Below the pieces are notes generated by a model that was given only the letters and a program-made list of their open reading frames with translations, made no database searches and was not told the origin of the DNA. Of a DNA stretch of 64,000 nt, positions 55,602 through 64,000 are shown piece by piece. The stretch covers positions 144,405-208,404 of the forward strand of contig JADJZY010000005.1 of the NCBI GenBank assembly GCA_016715505.1, in the 5' to 3' direction. Numbering within the stretch: the stretch's first letter is position 1; each line of letters opens with the position of its first letter. A program made the position numbers and the translations under genes. The DNA is from Bacteroidota bacterium (GTDB lineage Bacteria; Bacteroidota; Bacteroidia; Chitinophagales; Chitinophagaceae).

Positions 55602-57073
55602 ATGAAATGCATTACTTGGATATTGGTACTTACTTCTTTCGCTAGCTCTATGCTTGCACAAGAAGGAAAACGAGGGAACAATTGGACGATAGGTTTCGGA
55701 CAAGTCTTAAGATTGAATTTTAATAATGGATTGATTATTGATACTTTTCCAATAATAAATGGTGCACGTGTTTCCGCTTGTATTTCTGATACCAATGGGG
55801 GTTTTCAATTTTTCTGTAACGGATACGGCATTGGAAATATTGATGGACAGGTATTACAAAATGGCCTGAATGTCAATTGCCCTTATGGAACCGTTATGGC
55901 GAATCATTTGGGTGGAGGAGGTTCATTTCCTCAAACATCCATTATCCTCCCAAATCGGGCAATCAATATTATGTGTTTAATGTAGGTATGAGTGATAGTG
56001 TAGCGAATAACTATATCAATTCAATTTTACTGAATTTGATGTATTGAGTTATTGTGTGGTAGATATGGATAGTAATCAGGGTAAGGGAAAAGTGATACTG
56101 AAAGACAAAGTACTATCTGATAAACAACATTATTACAATACAGCCATGACTGCTGTGAAACATGCGAATGGCAAAGATTGGTGGTTGGTAAAAGCAGACT
56201 GTTTTAGTCACCGTTTGCAGGAGTTTTTGGTGCGCGAAGACAGCATACTGGGGCCTTTTTATCAGAATATCACTGATACAGGTGATTTTTGTAATTTTTT
56301 AGGGACCATCCGTTTTAATAATTCCGGTACCCAGCTTGCAAGTGGCATATACGGCAAAACCATTAACGGATTGTATGTACGCAATCGGGTAGACTTATAC
56401 GACTTTGACCGCTGTGATGGAAGTATAAATTATAAGCAGTATTACATGACTCCTATGGACACTGCCTCGTATTGGGATTAGGATAAGAAGGCAGATATTT
56501 GTTTTTCGCCCAATGATTCCTTGTTATATATGAGTAATTTCTCACAGTTTATCAGATTGACATTTTTGATACTGCTATTTACAATGGGTTATTTATCCAT
56601 GGGCGGATACTTTATTGGATTATTTTCCGCTTTATCATTTAATGGGTCTAGCACCGGATGGCCGGATTTATATTGGCAACTGGCATGGTATACGAGGTAA
56701 TATGAGTTATATAAACCAACCGAATATTAAAGGTTTGGGTTGTGATTTTAAACCCCAGGGATTTAAACAAACCTACAACCACAACCTAAAAGCACCGCCC
56801 AATATGGCCAACTATGGTTTGGGCAAGGATACCACTAAAATATACTGGCCCTTATGCCAGGGTGAGCGAAGTGCGGAGTGCGGAGTTGGTAGTATATCAA
56901 ATCCGAGTAGCATTGTTTTCATCGTTCAAAATAAACATGGCAAAGAAGGACTTGTATAGTGTACAGGGCGAATTATTATTTTCAACAGAAGATGTCATAG
57001 ATGTAAATCGTATGCCAAAGGCATGTATTATATTCGGGTAGAGGGTCAGGTAAAAAAAGTGGTGGTGGAGTAA
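55602..57073 (+). pseudogene. T9SS-exported protein, copy 1, frameshifted
   Basis: Starts 10 bp after the beta-helix gene with a signal peptide (MKCITWILVLTSFASSMLAQ). The mature part contains GNNWTIGFGQVLRLNFNNG, NGYGIGNIDGQVLQNGLNVN, SYCVVDMDSNQGKGKVILKD, a DFDRCDGSI segment and APDGRIYIGNWHG, the style of Bacteroidota lectin/beta-propeller-like T9SS substrates. It ends in NPSSIVFIVQNKHG and YSVQGELLFST, a Por sorting tail. Breaks occur near 55,960, 56,480, 56,540 and 56,950, and in-frame stops occur. Function is unknown beyond secretion. A second copy lies at 59,565. Confidence 0.72.
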
Positions 57074-57147
57074 AGAAGTCTGAACCACAGAAAACACAGC
57101 GTTCACAGAAGGCACTGATTTAGGTAGTACCCATGTAAATAAAAAAG

Positions 57148-57212
57148 CTATAGTTTAAATCTAGAGAAGGGGTCTTTTCAGCCCCAAAGATTATTTTAAT
57201 TTAAAACTATAG
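57148..57212 (+). other. Nested hairpin in the IS110 left end, candidate bridge RNA or leader structure
   Basis: CTATAGTTTAAAT (57,148-57,160) pairs with ATTTAAAACTATAG (57,199-57,212), with one bulged base. Inside, GGGGT (57,169) pairs with GCCCC (57,181). The structure ends 2 bp before the transposase ATG. In IS110 elements a non-coding end encodes the bridge RNA that guides recombination, so this is a candidate; it could also control translation. Confidence 0.45.
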
Positions 57213-57214
57213 TT

Positions 57215-58287
57215 ATGTCAAAAGTAACAAAACAAGTAGATTTTTCCGGCGAAAAAATTTTCATTGGAATAGATGTTCATTTAAAAAGCTGGCAGGTGTC
57301 AATTTTTGCTCAGGAGCGGTTATTGAAAAATTTCACTCAACCTGGTAACGTGGAAGTTTTGGATGCCTATATGCGATCAAACTACCCAAATGCTCAATAC
57401 GTTTGTGCATACGAAAGCGGGTTTAGTGGCTTCTGGATTCAACGGGCATTAACGAAGTTGGGGTATGAATGCATTGTAGTCAATGCGGCGGATGTACCTC
57501 AGACAGATAAGGGGGAGAAAAACAAAACAGACAAATTTGACGCGAAACGAATTGGTAAAAGCTTGCAGGCCGGTTTTCTAGATGGGATCTATATTCCTTC
57601 CGAGCAGTTGGAGGCCGACAGAAAGTTGGTTCGCACCTATAACCAGTATACACGCGATCTTACGCGGGCTAAGAATCGAATCAAAGGGCTACTTTATTAT
57701 CTTGGAATCCCAATTCCTACTGAACTACAAAATCATTCGTGGGGTGCCCCATTTATCGAATGGTTAAAAAAAGTACCCATAGTCCATGATTCTCTTCAAC
57801 AAACAATCACCTATCAATTATCCAACTTAGAGTACCTTAAGTTGCAAAAAAAGAACCTATTGAAAGAAATTAAATCGTTACTTCTTCATGAACGCTATAC
57901 TGAAATGTCAAACTTTTACAGACTGTACCAGGTATTGGGATTCTCACTGCAGCAACCTTCCTGACAGAAATTGGTGATATGAATAGGTTCTCAAATGACA
58001 AACAATTGAATGCGTTTATTGGATTATGCCCGACAAGCCATAGCAGTGGTGATCGAGATCGACGTGGTTCTATGACAGGTAGGCATAATAGATACTTACG
58101 AACTTTATTGATTGAGGCTGCTTGGCGAGCAATTGCCGTTGATCCAGCCATGACAAAATCGTATGGAATATTAAAAGCAAGAGTAGGTCCAAAACGTGCT
58201 ATAGTCAAAATAGCTTACAAGTTGCTTAGTCGCATTCGATTCGTGTGGCTAAACAAAACAGAATACGTAACAGGCATTGTGGAATAG
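57215..58287 (+). CDS. IS110-family transposase (DEDD recombinase), frameshifted
   Basis: About 355 aa when joined. The N-terminal RuvC-like domain shows the four acidic residues: GIDVH, AYESG, and TDKFDAKRIG (two Asp). A central coiled helical region (TRDLTRAKNRIKGLLYYLGI) follows. The C-terminal Transposase_20 domain has the Ser motif SHSSGDRDRRGSMTGRHNRY and LLIEAAW. The frame shifts before VPGIGILTAATFLTEIGD, near 57,930. This is an active-looking protein apart from one indel. Confidence 0.85.
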
Positions 58288-58445
58288 TTTTTAAACTTAT
58301 CAAACATCTCGGGTAGACCCCTCAGCAGGCCCTGTGGTTCGAGCACATTTTTTTAGTATGGGGCTACCATTTTATATAATCTGATGAATACTTGTGGCAA
58401 CTGTGTTGACCACTAATAGGAGGATGGTAAGTAAAACTATAAAAA

Positions 58446-58727
58446 ACACAAGTAGCGTGTTATGAGTTTTTTAAGGCATTTTAGACTTCAAAAGTATATA
58501 AATGTGAAAGCCAATCTCTCGATTGGCCTTTACAAAAACGATATACTTCGTCAGTCACCGATTTAATTCCTGATGAGTTGCTCTCCAGCAGAGCTCACTT
58601 CTGCTTTAACCGGTGAAACAAAGAAACAACTTTTGAATATAATTTTCATTATATTCGGGCTCTTGTATTGACCCTTATTCAAGAATTAGGCTGTAGTATT
58701 TCATAGGAGGGGCTGCTGGTTATCTCA
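58446..58727. other. Non-coding spacer with one perfect hairpin
   Basis: About 280 bp without a convincing gene. It holds GCCAATC-TCTC-GATTGGC (58,510-58,527), possibly a terminator or remnant, and AT-rich sequence around it. No other feature was seen. Confidence 0.4.
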
Positions 58728-58826
58728 CTGGCGCTTCAAATTTAAGGAAGCGTTCAAGGGATAGTACTATTGTACAGCCCTTGGACGATGACGCCAAAGT
58801 TGAAGATGCCAGTGAGAAGTGAAAAT
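58728..58826. repeat. Dispersed repeat, copy B
   Basis: GGTTATCTCACTGGCGCTTC at the left and GATGCCAGTGAGAAGTGAAA at the right give a 10-bp terminal inverted pair. The interior shares AAGGAAGCGTTC and GGACGATGAC with copy A at 50,559. Copy B lies between the IS110 element and the duplicated T9SS unit, so it may mark an insertion boundary. Confidence 0.55.
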
Positions 58827-58858
58827 CAAGAAATGAACTGCAAGCTTATTGAAGGGAG

Positions 58859-59553
58859 ATGAGAAATTACCGTGCATTTGAAAAAGCGAAATTCACACTA
58901 GAATGTAATGATATCAACTACTTTCACGTTAAACAGCAGCCCCTAGGTAACTTTGCGTATAAAAGACTTATGAACAAGGCAGAAAACGGGCGGTACCGTA
59001 TTCTAATAGGTAGTATCAAAAATCAAACGAGACCCATGACAAATGTACAGCATAACCAGAACGGCTCAAGCTGGCATAGCTCGTTTTCATCGAATGCACA
59101 AAACCATTCTGTGCACTCAGAGCCTTCTGTGTATTCAGCGGTTCAGACTTTCCCCAATGCCGTGTACAAAGCCCGTGTACTTTATGCCCGATTCGCTCCA
59201 CCGGCGCATTACGACGAATTGGTGATTTGCAACTCACAAGGTGTTTATAAAAACGGCCCTTCCAAACTAGATGATCTCATTTATACCTTAAACAACACGA
59301 CCAAGAAAAATGCATTGAATCAGAAAGGATGATTTAGTTAAATATACCCGAACCCTACGCATCACAACCTGACGATTGAAGGTGATGGATTGGAAACTTT
59401 AAATTATCCGATATGTTAGGCCGGGAAGTTTTAACCAAACAATTAAACACTAAATAGTACTCAAAATTGAACTGCCTTCTCTAAAACCAGGCATTTACAT
59501 TTACATAATCAAGACAGAAATATCAAAAATCCGTAAATTGCTGATAGAGTAAA
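58859..59553 (+). pseudogene. Duplicated C-terminal fragment of the beta-helix T9SS gene
   Basis: From about 59,150 the sequence is nearly identical to 55,178-55,340 (NAVYKARVLYARFAPPAHYD, GVYKNGPSKLDDLIYTLNN). It then continues in broken frames through a sorting tail (NPTHHNLTIEGDGLET in frame pieces) to TAA at 59,551. The first 95 codons (MRNYRAFEKAKFTLECNDIN) do not match the beta-helix gene and appear to be unrelated sequence fused in frame. The fragment lacks a signal peptide, so it is not a functional secreted protein. Confidence 0.75.
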
Positions 59554-59564
59554 TCAAATCATAA

Positions 59565-60949
59565 TGAAAAGAACACCATCATTTTATTTTGTCTTTTGCT
59601 TAAACACCATACTTTGGGGGCAGGAAAGCAAACTTAATAATGCTTGGGCCATTGGTTACATGCCAAAAATTACTATGGATTTTAATTTAGGCTAGTTGTG
59701 GATACAGTTAAAAACGCCACACCAACAACGGCTCCATTTGTTCTGAAATCTGCCAATATCTGTGATACAAATGGGCCTTGCGACTTTTTACAGGCGGATA
59801 TATCATTTACGATAGGAGGGGTTCGCCATGGAGAATGGAATTTTAGTCAATTGCCCTTACGGAACCGCACTAGCGAATCATTTGGGTGGAGGAGGTTCAT
59901 TTCCCAAACCTCCATTATCCTCCCCAAATCAGGCAATCATTATGTGTTTAATGTAGGTATGGTGATAGTGTGCGAATAACTATATCAATTCTATTTTACT
60001 GAATTTGATGTATTGAGTTATTGTGTGGTAGATATGGATAGTAATCAGGGTAAGGGAAAGTGATACTGAAAGACAAAGTACTATCTGATAAACAACATTA
60101 TTACAATACGGCCACGACTGCTGTGAAACATGCGAACGGCAAAAGACTGGTGGTTGGTAAAAGCAGACTGTTTTAGTCCCGTTTGCAGGAGTTTTGGTGC
60201 GTGAAGACAGCATCCTGGGGCCTTTTCTATCAGAATATCACTGATACGGGTGATTTTTGTACTTTTTGGGAACCTTGCGTTTTAGTCTAAGCGGAAAGTA
60301 TTTGGCTAGTGGAATGTATGGTATGAAAATAAATGGATTATATAACCATAACAGAGCGGATATTTATGATTTTAACCGCTGCGATGGAAGTATAAATTAT
60401 AAGCAGTATTACATGACACCAATGGATACTAGTTCCTATTGGGATTGGGATCATAAATTTGATATTTGTTTTTCAGGAAATGATTCACTACTCTATATGA
60501 GTCATCAGTACACAATTTATCAAATCGATTTATCCGATACTAATATAAACAATGGGTTATTCATTCATGGACCCGACACATTGCTCGATTATTTTCCGCT
60601 TTATCATTTAATGGGTCTACACCGGGGATTTAAACAAACTTACAACCAGAACTTAAAAACCCCACCCAATATGGCCAATTATGGTTTGGGCAAGGATACC
60701 ACAAAAATATGCTGGCCCTTAAGCCAGACTGAGAGCGAAGTGCGGAGTGCGGAGTGGGTAGTATATCCAAATCCGAGTAGCATTGTTTTCATCGTTCAAA
60801 ATAAACATGGCAAAAAGAAGGACTTGTATAATGTACAGGGCGAATTATTATTTTCAACGAAAGAAGATGTCATAGATGTAAAATCGTATGCCAAAGGCAT
60901 TTATTATCTTCAGGTAGAGGGTCAGGTGAAAAAAGTAATCATAGAATAG
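59565..60949 (+). pseudogene. T9SS-exported protein, copy 2, heavily frameshifted
   Basis: Begins with a signal peptide different from copy 1 (MKRTPSFYFVFCLNTILWGQ), followed by NNAWAIGYMPKITMDFNLG. From about 59,930 to 60,240 it is nearly identical to copy 1; after that it diverges again until the C-terminal region (NPSSIVFIVQNKHG and YNVQGELLFST sorting tail), which is again close. The APDGRIYIGNWHG segment of copy 1 is absent after LYHLMGL. Many one-base indels occur in the near-identical part. A mosaic of divergent and near-identical blocks suggests gene conversion or assembly mixing between the copies. Confidence 0.7.
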
Positions 60950-61201
60950 TAATCATGCCAATCTTAAACCGAGAATTTGCAGTAGCAAGGCATAGCTACT
61001 GTAAACAAAGCCTGTAAGAGTTTGGTCAGTACCTGAAATAGAAAATCATACTGAGGCCAATTCGCCGAAGTATTTGATTTCTTATTCGTTGCCGTTGACT
61101 GTGTCCAACTGCAAAATTTAGGTTAAATCCTGTAAATCATGGTTCAGACAATTGGCATCAAATGCGTTGCATCCCGAAACGGAGAGGCGGGACAGAATGG
61201 G
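60950..61201. other. Non-coding right end of the island
   Basis: About 250 bp with no gene. It holds the inverted partner (60,990-61,017) of the sequence at 50,665 and ends in the right island repeat. Nothing else is seen. Confidence 0.4.
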
Positions 61202-61285
61202 TTTATTCAAATATGAAACTAAAAAACCGCCCATCAAGGCGGTTTTTTTATTGGGGTATTTTAAAAAATCTAAATTCTAGATATC
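61202..61285. repeat. Right island repeat (intron-free copy) with bidirectional terminator
   Basis: Starts TTTATTCAAATATGAA, then a strong hairpin AACCGCC-CATCAA-GGCGGTT flanked by A and T runs (61,221-61,250), then GTATTTTAAAAAATCTAAAT. It matches the groEL-downstream copy (48,484-48,499 plus 50,487-50,557) apart from the intron. The last bases overlap the 3' end of the CoA-binding gene, so it likely is the original shared terminator of groEL and that gene. Confidence 0.75.
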
Positions 61286-61663
61286 CAATAATTTGTTTAT
61301 AACACCCTTCATGAGCATGGCAATGGTACAGCCCTTATGATAATTTGAATATTTCGTTGTGTGGCTAATTCAATCAGTTCAGGATTTTCGGTGCCCGGAT
61401 TAAAAATGATTCGCTTGGGATGAAGATTCAGGATATAATCGTAATAATTCTTTTGACGATCAGGATTTAGAAATACACTAATCGTATCTGCATGCTCGGG
61501 TGGGTCCAGAGGTGTCATGAATATCTAATCCATCTAATTGTCCTTTTTCAGCAACCGCATGTAATTGAAAACCTTTGTTATGCAAAAATTTTCCGGCCAT
61601 ATATCCTGGTCGATTGGGGTTGGAGGAAGCTCCTAACAGGACGATTGTATCACTTGTTTTCAT
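61277..61663 (-). CDS. CoA-binding domain protein (YccU-like), frameshifted
   Basis: A Rossmann-like CoA-binding protein of about 125 aa. It starts MKTSDTIVLLGASSNPNRPG, and later pieces read ADTISVFLNPDRQKNYYDYI and IIFNPGTENPELIELA, ending GCTIAMLMKGVINKL in another frame before TAG at 61,277-61,279. Two frameshifts are needed, near 61,518 and near 61,345. The family (YccU/YneT-type) is small and of unclear function; it probably binds CoA or a nucleotide. It converges on the island repeat. Confidence 0.75.
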
Positions 61664-61787
61664 CGATTTTGTCTTCTACATGGTGATTTTCAAATATCAT
61701 GCCAACTTTTCTGCATCAATTGTAAATGAGCCATTTAAAAAGATAAAAAATAAACATAAATAAAAAATAAATGTGAATAAGTGAACT
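61664..61787. other. AT-rich intergenic region
   Basis: A-rich spacer upstream of the CoA-binding gene (minus strand); it should contain its promoter. No box is clear. Confidence 0.3.
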
Positions 61788-61978
61788 TAGAATACTGCTT
61801 GAATATGAACTAATCTGAACCGGTGAAATGAACATGATGCATCCATCTGATTACATAGAAAAGCAAGGATTTCGGCTTCGGTTTCAAGGGGCATTGCCAG
61901 CCCTCCAAGTTTTTCCTGCACAAAATCCTTTAAATCTTCCGGATCAACGCCTACCGAATGGAATTGGTCAGAAACGGG
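61788..61978 (-). pseudogene. Unrecognised ORF fragment
   Basis: An open stretch of about 60 codons without a start, ending at TAA 61,788. It reads like real protein: DQFHSVGVDPEDLKDFVQEK, then GGLAMPLETEAEILAFL. No family is recognised. It looks like the tail of a gene whose upstream part has been lost; the next gene region belongs to a different remnant on the opposite strand. Confidence 0.35.
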
Positions 61979-61987
61979 AATGATTCA

Positions 61988-62353
61988 ATGTTTGCTTATA
62001 TCAATGGTGTTCTTTGGCAGTGTAGCGCTGCATGAAAGTTAAGTGGTGAGGCTGGAAGTATAAAATTTGTTGCCGGTACAGATGGTAATGCCATTACGGT
62101 AAGTTCAAATGATTTTACCCCCGGTGGAGTATATGATATTTCCGGACCAAGTACAACCAATTTTGGTTCATATGTGAATGCCGCATCTGATGGATACTCA
62201 TCCACTTATCTGAGTAACGGGAAAGTGAAAATTTTGGAGAATGATCCAACACATATCCGGGGATTATTTTACTTTGATTGTAAAAGCCTTTTAAGCGGTG
62301 ATTTAAAGAAAATTACCAAGGGTTATTTTAATATTAAAGTAGCCATCCTTCAA
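61988..62353 (+). pseudogene. Remnant of a DUF6252-like Bacteroidota lipoprotein
   Basis: The frame from ATG 61,988 reads FAYINGVLWQCSAA, meets TGA at 62,033-62,035, and then continues in frame as KLSGEAGSIKFVAGTDGNAI, FTPGGVYDISGP, YSSTYLSNGKVKILENDP and FYFDCKSLLSGDLKKITKGY. This order (NGxxW, beta strands, then a final ITxGxF strand) is typical of small exported beta-sandwich proteins (DUF6252-like). The lipoprotein signal is missing, so it is a fragment; sequence after about 62,345 no longer looks like this family. Confidence 0.5.
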
Positions 62354-62579
62354 AGAATAGAATACTTCACGGGCATTCGGATTCAACCTTCGCGCTGTGG
62401 TTTGAGGGCAAGAAGTTTCATTCAGGTACGTTTCAGTTTTGATATTTCCAGTTTGGCGTACCGTGTTCATTATCGTCGTCCAATATTCAATCCATTTCAA
62501 TATAGGAACTACAATGATTTCGAATTAGCATCTATAAAATCATCAAACAACAAGGACTATCATAGCCTGTCAAATGGGA

Positions 62580-64000
62580 TTAATCCAATTTGAATTTCTG
62601 ATGCATTTCTGGAATTTGAATTTCCCGGAAATCCTGCGCTAACAATTTTTCCGAAAATCCAGTTGAACATCCTCTTCTCCATGTACTAAAAACAAGGTGC
62701 GTACCAATGATGGATCCTGACAAGCTAAAAACTGGCATAAATCGTCGTAATCACCATGTGCACTCATACTTCGAATCGAGCCAATTTGTGCATTCACCTG
62801 AAAATCTTGTCGGAAAATGCGAACTTCCTGATCTCCCCGCATTAATCGGGCACCTAATGAACGAGGCTCACAATATCCAACCATTAAAATTGTATTCCGT
62901 GGGTCTTCGATGGCATTGGCAATATGGTGTTTGACCCTGCCCGCCTCTCTGCCATTCCAATCGCCTGAAATAATCACCATGCGTCCCTTACGGGTGTTCA
63001 AATGTTTTGAATCTTCTGCTTTGGTAATGTATTTCAGTCCTTTAAAATCGAAAGGATCCTTATCTATTTTCATTAATTGCTGAACATGTTGATTAAACAA
63101 TTCAGGAAATTTTTCACTGTTCAAGGTCGTTTGGGTCGACAATGGACCATCTACATAATAATCCACATCAGGTAGCCGTCTTCGATTTTCCGTTTCCAGT
63201 TTATTGAGGGCATAAAAATTTCCTGGGTTCTTCCGACACTAAACGCCGGAATAATCAATTTTCCTTTCTTTTGAATACATGTTTCTTCAATATAACCCAA
63301 TATATCATCTTCGGTATGATGGAGGTTGTCGTGCAGGGGAATTACCATAAGTACTTTCCAGTATGATATAATCTGATTGGCTAAATTCTTCCGGCGATTT
63401 TAAAATCACATCTCTGTATCGGCCCACATCTCCTGAAAGGTGATTTGACGACTCTCGCCATTTTCCAAAATCCGGATATGCATAGCAGCACTGCCTAAAA
63501 TATGTCCTGTGTCGGTAAACTGAAAAGTAATTTCCTCATCAATTTTCGTCCATTCCCGATAAGGCACTTCCTTGAACAGCGGAAAAACATTCATCGCATC
63601 TGCAATCGTGTAGAGCGGTTTAATATACGGTAAACCCTGGGCTGCTCTCCTTTTTATTCACAAAAGCCACATCCGCTTCCTGAATGAAGGCTGAATCCTG
63701 CAATAATATTATTTTTAGCAAGTTCTGCCGTGGCTTATTGCAATAAATAGGTCCTTTATAACCTTCTTTCACCAATTTGGGCAACAATCCGCTATGGTCG
63801 ATATGCGCATGAGACAAAAAATCATGTAGGTGATTTCTCGGATCGAAACCAAAATGCATGTTATGCTCCAGGTCTGATCGCCCATGCCCTGAAAAGGCCG
63901 CAATCCATGAGGATTTTTTTTGCCATTTTTAAGTGTATAATATGTTTGGAACCGGTAACCATGCAAGCGGCTCCATGAAATGAAATATTTTATTTGTCAT
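62580..64000 (-). CDS. Beta-CASP metallo-beta-lactamase (RNA-processing exonuclease-like), multiply frameshifted
   Basis: About 470 codons, probably complete: an ATG lies at the very end of the window (63,998-64,000). Pieces in order are MVTGSKH and CGLFQGM, the zinc motif FLSHAHIDHSGLLPKLV, FQFTDTGHILGSAAMHIRI, KGKLIIPAFSVGRTQEI, then MVIISGDWNGREAGRVKHHI and SAHGDYDDL, ending QDFREIQIPEMHQKFKLD. These are the HxHxDH and beta-CASP motifs of MBL-fold RNA-metabolising enzymes such as YsaF/RNase J relatives of Bacteroidota. At least six one-base shifts are needed. The density of lesions resembles sequence error more than decay because every motif survives. Confidence 0.8.

Larger units (their letters stand above)
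57120..58445 (+). mobile_element. IS110-family insertion sequence
   Basis: A transposase gene (57,215-58,287) with about 95 bp of left and 150 bp of right non-coding sequence; the right end is approximate. The left flank forms a nested hairpin (57,148-57,212). The element separates the two copies of the duplicated T9SS unit. IS110 elements lack classical terminal inverted repeats, and none are evident here. AAAACTATA is found at both ends (57,203 and 58,434), perhaps the terminal or core sequence. Confidence 0.72.

Noticed and set aside
48484..61285. Prophage or integrative conjugative element
   Set aside because: No integrase, phage structural, relaxase or conjugation genes occur between the flanking repeats.
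1..64000. tRNA, rRNA genes and CRISPR arrays
   Set aside because: No conserved rRNA stretches, cloverleaf-like CCA-ended segments in gaps, or regularly spaced repeats were seen. A covariance-model search would be needed to exclude a tRNA fully.

Overview
The window looks like a Bacteroidota chromosome, probably of the Saprospiria/Chitinophagia type. It is AT-rich, uses weak ribosome binding sites with frequent ATGA/TAATG gene overlaps, and carries type IX secretion (T9SS) sorting tails, Bacteroidota-style Wza/Wzc proteins and a large surface-polysaccharide locus. No rRNA, tRNA or CRISPR array was seen.

Region 1 (about 1-41,940, all + strand) is one almost gapless polysaccharide (O-antigen/capsule) operon. 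It holds: (a) a left cassette of five sugar enzymes: KdsB-like cytidylyltransferase, 2-hydroxyacid dehydrogenase, SDR, 6-phosphogluconolactonase-like protein and HAD phosphatase; (b) two FdtA-like ketoisomerases, later joined by FdtC- and FdtB-like enzymes (dTDP-3-acetamido-3,6-dideoxyhexose synthesis); (c) a Wzm/Wzt ABC exporter; (d) nonulosonic-acid genes (LegB, LegC, NeuD, PtmE, NeuA types) without a visible NeuB or NeuC; (e) many GT2 and GT4 glycosyltransferases, two unassigned GT-B-like proteins, acyltransferases, a WbsX protein, a PaaK/CapK-like adenylating enzyme and a ligase/polymerase membrane protein; (f) WecB, a WbuB-like GT, SDR, a WecA-like initiating transferase, a PglD-like acetyltransferase and a WbpM-like dehydratase; (g) Wza and the BY-kinase Wzc, whose tail is a Tyr-Gly repeat. 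A candidate structured RNA and a terminator close the region.

Region 2 (42,256-48,480) is housekeeping: cyanophycin synthetase, a small Cys-rich exported protein (- strand), an EamA transporter and groES-groEL.

Region 3 (48,480-61,285) is an accessory island between groEL and a CoA-binding-protein gene. It is bounded by two copies of the same terminator-containing sequence. The left copy is interrupted by a roughly 2-kb group II intron (- strand) with a broken reverse transcriptase. Inside are a large beta-helix T9SS protein, a second T9SS protein, an IS110-family element, and a second, more damaged copy of the end of the beta-helix gene plus the second T9SS gene. Short dispersed repeats are also present.

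Region 4 (61,277-64,000) holds a CoA-binding protein, a lipoprotein-like remnant and a beta-CASP metallo-beta-lactamase, all disrupted.

Many reading frames are broken by one-base changes in short homopolymers. GroEL, normally essential, needs exactly three added G bases to become a normal 544-residue protein, so much of this damage is probably sequence error. In-frame stops, the multi-lesion intron ORF and the duplicated T9SS genes may be true decay.
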